This document shows positions 14,228 through 20,216 of a stretch of DNA of 20,216 nucleotides, in pieces. Positions within the stretch are counted from its first letter, which is position 1. Each line of letters starts with the position of its first letter. Source of the DNA: Calditrichota bacterium (lineage in GTDB: Bacteria; Calditrichota; Calditrichia; RBG-13-44-9; J042). The stretch is taken from NCBI GenBank assembly GCA_013150955.1, contig JAADJD010000066.1, positions 1 to 20,216 of the forward strand, read 5' to 3'. The notes below the pieces were generated by a model. It was not told the DNA's origin and ran no database searches. It was given only the letters and a program-made list of their open reading frames with translations. The position numbers and the translations under genes were made by a program.

Positions 14228-15466
14228 ATGAATAGAAGAGTAGTCGTAACCGGCATGGGGGCAGTGACCCCCATTGGCAATTCGGTGAAGGCTTTTTGGG
14301 AGGGATTGGTGGAGGGACGTAACGGTGTGGATTTTATTACCCGGTTTGATGCCTCGGCATTTGCGACCCGTTTTGCGGCCGAGGTGAAGGACTTCCATCC
14401 GGAGGATGTGCTGTCTCCGCGGGAGATTAATCGGATGGATCTGTTTAGCCAGTACACCATGGTCGCCGCCGAAGAGGCCGTCCGGGATGCTGGCCTGGAT
14501 TTCGAGAAAATCGATCCCGAGCGAGCTGGTGCCATTATCGGTTCGGGGATTGGTGGATTGCAATCTTTTGAAACCGAGCATTCTAAATTTCTGGAAAAAG
14601 GGCCCCGGCGGGTCAGTCCCTACTTCATCACCCAGATGATTATCGACATCGCCGCTGGCCATGTATCCATGAAATACAATCTGAAAGGCCCCAACTATGC
14701 CACCGTGTCTGCCTGTGCCACGGCATCCCATGCCATTGGCGATGCGGTGCGGTTAATCCGTTATGGGGATGCCGACCTCATTTTGGCGGGTGGATCGGAA
14801 GCCTCCATTACCCCCATGGGATTGGCCGGTTTTAATGCCTTGAAAGCACTTTCCACCCGTAATGATGATCCCCAGCATGCCAGCCGCCCCTTCGATCGCC
14901 TGCGGGATGGCTTTGTGATGGGAGAAGGCGGCGGAATCCTGGTGCTGGAGGAACTGGAACATGCGAAGAAGCGAGGTGCCCGTATTTATGCCGAGGTGCG
15001 TGGGGTGGGCTTCACGGCGGATGCTTACCATATGACCGCACCCGCACCGGGTGGCGAAGGGGCTGTCCGCGCCATGCGTCGCGCCGTTGAAGATGGTGAA
15101 CTCAACCTGGATGAAATTGACTACATCAACGCCCACGGAACCTCCACCCCGTACAACGACAAATCCGAAACCGATGCCATCAAAACACTTTTTGGGGATC
15201 ATGCCTATAAACTGCATGTAAGTTCTATTAAATCCATGATCGGGCACCTTCTGGGTGCAGCGGGAGCCGTGGAGCTGATCGCCTCCGTGCTGGCCGTCTA
15301 CCACGACGTCATCCCGCCCACCATTAATTACGAAGAACCCGATCCCGAATGCGATCTGAACTACACCCCTAACCAACCTGTCGAAAAGAAAGTTCGGGCA
15401 GCCATATCCAATACATTTGGGTTTGGTGGCCATAATGCATGTATAACGGTTAGCAAATTCGAATAA
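14228..15466 (+). CDS. fabF: Beta-ketoacyl-ACP synthase II
   Basis: FabF (412 aa) elongates acyl-ACP with malonyl-ACP. It begins MNRRVVVTGMGAVTPIG. The catalytic residues Cys163 (SACATASHA), His303 (NAHGTSTP) and His340 (GHLLGAAG) match E. coli FabF numbering exactly. Length is standard. It follows acpP, with the stem-loop between them, and precedes rnc by 9 bp, so acpP-fabF-rnc is probably one transcription unit. Confidence 0.97.
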   Translation: MNRRVVVTGMGAVTPIGNSVKAFWEGLVEGRNGVDFITRFDASAFATRFAAEVKDFHPEDVLSPREINRMDLFSQYTMVAAEEAVRDAGLDFEKIDPERAGAIIGSGIGGLQSFETEHSKFLEKGPRRVSPYFITQMIIDIAAGHVSMKYNLKGPNYATVSACATASHAIGDAVRLIRYGDADLILAGGSEASITPMGLAGFNALKALSTRNDDPQHASRPFDRLRDGFVMGEGGGILVLEELEHAKKRGARIYAEVRGVGFTADAYHMTAPAPGGEGAVRAMRRAVEDGELNLDEIDYINAHGTSTPYNDKSETDAIKTLFGDHAYKLHVSSIKSMIGHLLGAAGAVELIASVLAVYHDVIPPTINYEEPDPECDLNYTPNQPVEKKVRAAISNTFGFGGHNACITVSKFE

Positions 15467-15469
15467 CGC

Positions 15470-15473
15470 AGGA
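15470..15473 (+). promoter_or_regulatory. Ribosome site bearing on the rnc start
   Basis: AGGA is only 2 bases from the GTG at 15476 but 8 bases from an in-frame TTG at 15482. Normal spacing favours the TTG. The two choices differ by only two residues. Confidence 0.4.
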
Positions 15474-15475
15474 AC

Positions 15476-16279
15476 GTGCATTTGGATTTACTCAGAAGAC
15501 TGCTTCGAAAGGCTTCTTCCAATTCGACGGAGAAAAATCCCGCCCCGTCTGCAACAGAATCGGCAGACGGGGGGGATGCTGTGCAGGTGTTTCGAGAAAA
15601 ATTTGGTATTCAGTTTCACAATCCACAATTATTGATCACCGCCCTGAAGCATCGATCGTATCTAAACATCACCAACGAACCCCGCATCCATTCCAACGAA
15701 CGTCTGGAGTTTCTGGGCGATGCCGTACTGGACTTGATCGTTACGCATTATTTGTACGAAAAATTTCCTCAGCGCACCGAAGGCCAGTTGTCCAAAGTCA
15801 AGTCCATTCTGGTTAGCAAACCGGTGTTGGCCGATATCGCCGTAAAAATCTCCCTGGGGGAGATGATCCTGATCAACTGGGGAGAAGAAAAAACCGGAGG
15901 GCGCCAGCGTCAATCCATCCTCGCCGATGCCTTTGAAGCCGTCATTGGTGCCATTTTTCTGGATCAAGGTCTGGACGTGGCACAGCGTTTCGTTCAACAG
16001 CATTTGTTAAACGATTTTCAAAAAATTATCCGGCGGGGTCTGTACCGCAATTACAAAAGCATATTGCTGGAGTTTGTGCAAAGCAAGGGGCAGGGATTGC
16101 CAGAATATCGGGTGGTTCAGGAATTTGGCCCTGATCATGCCAAGGAGTTTGTGGTTCAGGTGAGGGTGGGCGAAGAAGTGCTGGGGGAAGGTCGGGGAAA
16201 AAGCAAAAAGATCGCCGAACAGGAAGCCGCCAAAATGGCGGTAAAAAAGTTGCACATTGTGGACAACTGGCTGGAATAG
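15476..16279 (+). CDS. rnc: Ribonuclease III
   Basis: RNase III (267 aa from the GTG) cleaves double-stranded RNA and matures rRNA. The nuclease signature NERLEFLGDAVLDLIV and the second acidic site DAFEAVIGAIFLD are both present, giving the metal-binding Glu/Asp set. The C-terminal third is a double-stranded RNA-binding domain, ending GKSKKIAEQEAAKMAVKKL. The first 40 or so residues are a non-conserved Ser/Ala-rich extension before FREKFGIQF. There is no ATG start; GTG at 15476 or TTG at 15482 is used. It is the last gene of the fab operon, and repeat copy B begins 15 bp after its stop. Confidence 0.95.
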   Translation: MHLDLLRRLLRKASSNSTEKNPAPSATESADGGDAVQVFREKFGIQFHNPQLLITALKHRSYLNITNEPRIHSNERLEFLGDAVLDLIVTHYLYEKFPQRTEGQLSKVKSILVSKPVLADIAVKISLGEMILINWGEEKTGGRQRQSILADAFEAVIGAIFLDQGLDVAQRFVQQHLLNDFQKIIRRGLYRNYKSILLEFVQSKGQGLPEYRVVQEFGPDHAKEFVVQVRVGEEVLGEGRGKSKKIAEQEAAKMAVKKLHIVDNWLE

Positions 16280-16293
16280 CCCGATTTTCAACC

Positions 16294-16450
16294 CAGATTA
16301 TGCATTCGCCTACGAATGACACGAATGAACACCAATAAAAACAATAAAATGCAATTGATGCTATCTGGATGAAAATGTTTTCCCGGATATATTCGCAATT
16401 TTGTTGATTTTTTTCGAATTCATTCGCGTGATTCATGGTTTAACGCTTTT
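16294..16450 (+). repeat. MITE-like palindromic repeat, copy B
   Basis: This matches 6131-6287 at 145 of 157 positions with no gaps and in the same orientation. The right end keeps the inverted-end pattern (TTCATTCGCGTGATTCATGG then TTTAACGC). The left side keeps the inner half site (ACGAATGACACGAATGAACA from 16312) but lacks the outer terminal repeat present in copy A. It lies in the gap between rnc and wecB and contains no credible gene. The remaining 127 bp to wecB show only a weak promoter-like pair (TTGCCC 16533, TGTAAT 16557). Confidence 0.75.
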
Positions 16451-16568
16451 TGGGGGGTTCAATTTTTCATCCGTTTTTCCCACCACGTTTTCCTCCCCAG
16501 ATCTGAAGATGATTTATGCCTTGCGATATATATTGCCCCGGTGTAAATTTTGCACTTGTAATTTGAAC

Positions 16569-16573
16569 GAGGA
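16569..16573 (+). promoter_or_regulatory. Ribosome binding site that fixes the wecB start
   Basis: GAGGA lies 4 bases before the ATG at 16578. The frame is open back to 16401, inside repeat copy B, but those 59 codons read repeat DNA and leader sequence. Similarity to the epimerase begins at MKRILNVVGARPNF. Confidence 0.65.
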
Positions 16574-16577
16574 CTCC

Positions 16578-17672
16578 ATGAAAAGAATTTTGAATGTGGT
16601 TGGTGCACGGCCGAATTTTATGAAGATTGCTCCCATCCACCGGGCAATGAAGAAATTTGATTCCGAGTTCGAACCCATCCTGGTGCATACCGGTCAGCAT
16701 TACGATGAACGCATGAGCAAATTATTTTTCGAAGACTTGCAGCTTCCCGAGCCCGATATATACCTGGGTGTTGGTTCCGGAAGCCATGCCGAGCAAACGG
16801 CAAAAATCATGCTGGCATTCGAAAAAGTGGTGCTGGATACCGAACCGGATCTGGTCATCGTGGTGGGTGATGTTAATTCCACCGTGGCCTGCAGTCTGGT
16901 GGCTGCAAAATTGTGGGTGCCAGTGGCGCATGTGGAAGCGGGATTGCGCAGTTTCGACCGACGCATGCCGGAAGAGATCAATCGACTGGTAACGGATGCA
17001 CTTTCTGACTACCTGTTCACCACCGAAAAAAGCGGCAACGAAAATTTGATGCGCGAGGGCATTCCCGCTACCAAGATCTATTATGTGGGAAACGTCATGA
17101 TCGATTCCCTCATTTTTTTTCTGGAAAAGGCACGCAAATCCAACATACTGGAACAGCTGAAACTGGAGCCACAGGGATTTGCCCTGGTCACTTTGCACCG
17201 GCCCTCCAATGTTGACGATCCGGAAAATTTTAAGAAAATACTGGACGCATTCGAAGAAATTCAAAAGGATATCCCAATTATCTTTCCCGTACATCCCCGA
17301 ACAGAAAAAAATCTGAACCACTTTGGCCTTCAGGATCGGGTGGCGAACATTCCCAATTTGAGGATCATTCCTCCGGTGGGGTATCTGGACTTTATGCAGC
17401 TCATGCAGAACAGCAAATTTGTGATGACCGATTCCGGCGGCATTCAGGAAGAAACCACCTATTTGCGCATACCGTGTTTAACCATCCGGGAGAATACCGA
17501 ACGACCGGTAACTGTGGAGCTGGGCACCAATGAGCTGGTTGGCACCGACACGCAAAAGATTATCCGGAATGCCAGAAAAATTTTAGCCGGTGAATGGAAA
17601 AAAGGTGCCGTCCCCGAACTCTGGGATGGCCACACCGCTGAGCGTATTGTGAAAATTTTGAAGGGAGATTGA
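16578..17672 (+). CDS. wecB: UDP-N-acetylglucosamine 2-epimerase (non-hydrolysing)
   Basis: This 364-aa cytoplasmic enzyme interconverts UDP-GlcNAc and UDP-ManNAc, supplying ManNAc or ManNAcA for surface polysaccharides. It starts MKRILNVVGARPNFMKIAP, typical of the family. Asp98 (VVGDVNST), Glu120 (HVEAGLRS), the MPEEINR motif at 130-136 and His207 (VTLHRPSN) match the catalytic and UDP-binding positions of the E. coli enzyme. The SGGIQEE motif near the C-terminus binds UDP. Its stop codon directly abuts the next start (TGAATG), so it is cotranscribed with the exporter gene. No dehydrogenase (wecC) is visible here. Confidence 0.95.
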   Translation: MKRILNVVGARPNFMKIAPIHRAMKKFDSEFEPILVHTGQHYDERMSKLFFEDLQLPEPDIYLGVGSGSHAEQTAKIMLAFEKVVLDTEPDLVIVVGDVNSTVACSLVAAKLWVPVAHVEAGLRSFDRRMPEEINRLVTDALSDYLFTTEKSGNENLMREGIPATKIYYVGNVMIDSLIFFLEKARKSNILEQLKLEPQGFALVTLHRPSNVDDPENFKKILDAFEEIQKDIPIIFPVHPRTEKNLNHFGLQDRVANIPNLRIIPPVGYLDFMQLMQNSKFVMTDSGGIQEETTYLRIPCLTIRENTERPVTVELGTNELVGTDTQKIIRNARKILAGEWKKGAVPELWDGHTAERIVKILKGD

Positions 17673-18890
17673 ATGAAAGTCCCCGTTTGGCTGTTTCTCC
17701 TTGTTTTCTGTATCAATGTGTTTTCGCAGGAAGCCCGCACTACCGAAGAGCGGGCCCGTGTTTTTGACATTGATTTACAACAGTTGGAGAAAACGAACGA
17801 GCAGATCATCCCTCAGCGGCAGTTATTGGAGCAGGCGCTGGAAAGGCAGATCGATTCCACGACCTATATTGTGGGGCCGGGAGATCAATTATTGCTGAAG
17901 ATCTGGGGGGTTATGGAGACCCAGTTTATCACCGAGGTCACGCCAGAAGGTTTTGTGATTATTCCAGGCATATCCCAGGTCTATGTCGCCAACGAAACCC
18001 TTGCGGAAGCCAGTAAAAAAATCCGTCAGGCCCTGGCTCAATCTTTTAAAAATTCCCGATTTACCGTTCGGTTGCTTCGATTGCGCAAATTTAAAGTATT
18101 TGTTGTTGGAGAGATTGAAAATCCGGGAACGTATTACCTGAGGGCGTCGGATCGCGTGAGTGACGCCATTCAATTGGCAGGGGGATTAACCAATTGGGGA
18201 GATGATACTCGCATTCAGGTTCGACATTATAATGGGCGGGTGGATACAATCAATATTAGCGAATTTTACCTGACGGGGAATTTGAATGAGAATCCACACC
18301 TGAATGGTGGCGATGTTATCTATGTCCCGCCGATCGATCTTAAAGAAAACTATGTGATCATTGAAGGGAATGTGGGTTCCCAGGGCGTATATCAAATCCT
18401 CCCCAACGAGACCTTATATGAATTTTTAACCCGCTTGCAGGCCATCAACCGCCGATCGGATATTGAAAATATTGTATTAATTCGCGGTACAGAAAAGAAA
18501 TACTACAATCTGTTAAAAAGCGAAACCCGCGCCAGGGTGGAAATGCTACAGACCGGCGATCGCATAATCATCCCATCGACGCGGGAAATGGTTTATGTTA
18601 AAGGAGAAGTCACTCAACCAGGGCCCTATCCCTATCTGGCAAATTACACTGCTTTGGATTACGCCGGGTTTGCCGGTGTGCTGGAGACGGCCAAATCATT
18701 AAAAGACATAATGGTTATCCACACCCGAACCGGCAAGGTAGAGAAAGGCGCCGATGTCATTGTGGAGAAAGGGGATATTGTAATTGTACCCCGAAGGAAT
18801 CGTGAATTGTTAAAAGATTATTTAGCAATAATCACCCCAATTATTAGTCTTGGAATTAGTGCATATGCATTAATTCGAGCGGCCAGATGA
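17673..18890 (+). CDS. Polysaccharide export protein (Wza-like, Poly_export plus SLBB)
   Basis: This 405-aa envelope protein has an N-terminal signal peptide (MKVPVWLFLLVFCINVFS, cut probably before QEA). A Poly_export domain begins near 64 (YIVGPGDQLLLKIWG). Three SLBB-type folds follow at about 140-195, 227-285 and 307-372, each opening with a strand and a G-x-V/I...PG turn. The last 24 residues form a hydrophobic helix (ITPIISLGISAYALI) and a basic end. Wza-type proteins form the outer-membrane channel for capsule or exopolysaccharide. No lipobox is visible (the cysteine follows VF), unlike E. coli Wza, so it may not be a lipoprotein. GGGAG precedes the start by 5 bases. Confidence 0.92.
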   Translation: MKVPVWLFLLVFCINVFSQEARTTEERARVFDIDLQQLEKTNEQIIPQRQLLEQALERQIDSTTYIVGPGDQLLLKIWGVMETQFITEVTPEGFVIIPGISQVYVANETLAEASKKIRQALAQSFKNSRFTVRLLRLRKFKVFVVGEIENPGTYYLRASDRVSDAIQLAGGLTNWGDDTRIQVRHYNGRVDTINISEFYLTGNLNENPHLNGGDVIYVPPIDLKENYVIIEGNVGSQGVYQILPNETLYEFLTRLQAINRRSDIENIVLIRGTEKKYYNLLKSETRARVEMLQTGDRIIIPSTREMVYVKGEVTQPGPYPYLANYTALDYAGFAGVLETAKSLKDIMVIHTRTGKVEKGADVIVEKGDIVIVPRRNRELLKDYLAIITPIISLGISAYALIRAAR

Positions 18891-18933
18891 GGTTTGATAA
18901 ATATGGCCATTAAAATTTTGAGGATATAATTCT

Positions 18934-20115
18934 ATGAATAAACAAAACATGATGGAAAATCAAAGAAAAGTACAGAAGAAAGCATTCACCTGGGCAGATT
19001 ATTTTTTAATCATTTTAAACTGGCGTAAATTTATTTTAGTCAACTTTATTGCAATTTCTATCTTGACATTTGTTGTCGTATCGTTAATGCCTAAAATTTA
19101 CTTTAGTAAGACGGTGGTCATCCCCTCAACCCAGGAAATGTCAGGTGCCTATCCGGGGCTTCTGAATATTTCAAGAATGTTAGGTTTTGTGGGAGGAGCA
19201 GGCGCACAACCGGAGATTTTTAAATATATATCAATTTTAAAAAGCAGAACCCTTCAGGAAGAGGTGATAAAAGAATTTGATTTAATAAATGTATATAAAG
19301 TTCCAAAAAAATCGATGGAATTGGCTTTAAAAAGATTGAATCAAAATGTTGTTATTAAAATTAATGATGAGGGGGCTTTGGTGATAGGCGTATTGGATGA
19401 AGATCCTCAAAGAGCTGCCGATATTGCTAATTTTTTTGTGAAAAAATTACATGAATATAATACACGAATAAATATTACAGAGGCTAAGGCAAAAAGAGAA
19501 TTTTTAGAAAAACGTTTATTACAAAATGAATTGGATTTGAGCCGGTTAGAGGAGAAAATTAAGGAACTGCAGGAAAGTTCTGGTTTAATAATGGGGACTG
19601 GACAGACTTTGGGTTCTGTGGAAATGATTGCGGAATTGTACGCGAGAAAAACGTTAAAAGAAATGGAAATTGAGCTTTATAAAAAAACGTTGGATGAAAA
19701 TAACCCTAAATATCATCAAGCATTGATTGAGTTAGAAATTATTAACAAGCGACTTGAAAATGTGCCCCAGGAAACGATTGATGCCTTACGGGTATATCGA
19801 GAGTATTTAATTCAACAAAAGATTCGAGAATTGTTGATGCCTATTTACGAACAGGCACGATTGGAAGAAATTCGAGATACCCCAACCGTTATCGTATTGG
19901 ATCCTGCGGTTCCAAGTGAACTGAAAGCTAAGCCAAAAAGGTTAAGAATAACAATTGCAATGGGTTTTGTAGGGCTGATTTTGTCAATTTTGTATGCAAT
20001 TTTTACAGAGCGATTTCGAATGATAAAGTCGGAAGATGATGAAAAGGCGAGAAAAATTATAGAAATTGAACGCATTATTAAAAACACCATACCTTTTGTA
20101 CGATCACGAAAATGA
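18934..20115 (+). CDS. Wzz-type polysaccharide co-polymerase / chain-length determinant
   Basis: This 393-aa inner-membrane protein has one helix near each end (about 33-52 and 340-359) and a large periplasmic, coiled-coil-rich middle, the Wzz/PCP architecture. A proline-containing DPAVPSELKAKPKR segment sits just before the second helix, as in this family. The cytoplasmic C-terminus is short and has no Walker motifs, so the tyrosine-kinase domain of Wzc-type PCP-2a proteins is absent. The DNA is strikingly AT-rich (14 of 60 bases G/C at 19261-19320) compared with wecB. GAGGA lies about 9 bases before the ATG. It overlaps the next gene by an ATGA stop-start. Confidence 0.88.
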   Translation: MNKQNMMENQRKVQKKAFTWADYFLIILNWRKFILVNFIAISILTFVVVSLMPKIYFSKTVVIPSTQEMSGAYPGLLNISRMLGFVGGAGAQPEIFKYISILKSRTLQEEVIKEFDLINVYKVPKKSMELALKRLNQNVVIKINDEGALVIGVLDEDPQRAADIANFFVKKLHEYNTRINITEAKAKREFLEKRLLQNELDLSRLEEKIKELQESSGLIMGTGQTLGSVEMIAELYARKTLKEMEIELYKKTLDENNPKYHQALIELEIINKRLENVPQETIDALRVYREYLIQQKIRELLMPIYEQARLEEIRDTPTVIVLDPAVPSELKAKPKRLRITIAMGFVGLILSILYAIFTERFRMIKSEDDEKARKIIEIERIIKNTIPFVRSRK

Positions 20116-20216
20116 AATTTTCAACAATTCAAATCTATACTGACAATTTTTTTAAACATATTTTATTTTTATTAGGATTAGAATTTTTATTCCTTTTTTC
20201 ATATTTCCTTCGTCAA
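20112..20216 (+). CDS. Partial membrane protein, possibly a polyprenyl-phosphate sugar transferase (3' end outside window)
   Basis: An ATG at 20112 overlaps the stop of the co-polymerase gene by four bases (ATGA). The frame then stays open for 35 codons to the window edge. The visible peptide is MKFSTIQIYTDN, a short amphipathic start, followed by the hydrophobic helix ILFLLGLEFLFLFSYF and Arg-Gln. Initiating sugar transferases of exopolysaccharide loci (WbaP/EpsB type) open in this way and often follow the exporter and co-polymerase genes. The identification rests on position and hydrophobicity only; any polytopic membrane protein such as a flippase or polymerase is possible. Confidence 0.6.
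   Translation, partial: MKFSTIQIYTDNFFKHILFLLGLEFLFLFSYFLRQ

Noticed and set aside
16401-16577. N-terminal extension of WecB by 59 residues
   Set aside because: It translates repeat copy B and leader DNA. GAGGA and the conserved MKRILNVVGARPNF start are at 16578.
17673-17740. Lipoprotein signal in the exporter (Cys13)
   Set aside because: The residues before the cysteine (LVF) do not fit a lipobox, and a better signal-peptidase I site follows at VFS-QEA.
1-20216. tRNA, rRNA or known riboswitch
   Set aside because: I saw no cloverleaf with CCA-type acceptor and T-loop consensus, no rRNA blocks and no recognised riboswitch core in the gaps. The gaps are short and largely taken by repeats.

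Overview
The window is bacterial and densely coded. It looks like a Gram-negative lineage: there is a Wza-type outer-membrane export protein, a Wzz-type polysaccharide co-polymerase and heptosyltransferase-like (GT9) modules. The order yceD-rpmF-plsX-fabH-fabD-fabG-acpP-fabF-rnc is a known housekeeping arrangement, and acpP-fabF-rnc is common in the Bacteroidota/FCB group. A Calditrichota-like or related FCB lineage is my guess, not something the sequence proves.

Layout. (1) 1-5978: one very large plus-strand gene encoding a multidomain glycan enzyme. Its order is PAPS-type sulfotransferase, Zn-ribbon SAM methyltransferase, GT2 glycosyltransferase, two GT9-like modules and a TPR tail. Its reading frame is open to the left window edge. 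(2) 5979-6515: a gene-free stretch with a strong stem-loop, a MITE-like repeat (copy A), a small hairpin, a promoter-like site and a decayed repeat (copy C). (3) 6516-8990, minus strand: an AAA_32-type Lon-like protease. (4) 8991-9281: divergent control region. (5) 9282-16279: a compact operon for a DUF177 protein, ribosomal protein bL32, type II fatty-acid and phospholipid initiation enzymes, and RNase III. It contains a striking 14-bp inverted repeat between acpP and fabF. (6) 16280-16577: a second full repeat copy (B), then the wecB leader. (7) 16578-20216: a surface-polysaccharide operon (wecB, Wza-like exporter, Wzz-like co-polymerase) and the first 35 codons of a membrane protein cut by the right edge, possibly the initiating sugar transferase.

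How the parts fit. The fab block makes acyl chains and feeds phospholipid synthesis. The right-hand operon supplies ManNAc nucleotide sugar and the machinery that exports a polysaccharide. The left-hand giant enzyme looks able to add sugars, methyl groups and sulfate to a surface glycan. The housekeeping block (lon to rnc) is bounded on both sides by direct copies of the same roughly 157-bp repeat, and the outer ends of the window are clearly more AT-rich than the core.

The observations most worth a second look are the mosaic megasynthase with its sharp composition seam near 1110, the palindromic repeat family flanking the housekeeping block, and the acpP-fabF stem-loop on the transcript that also encodes RNase III.
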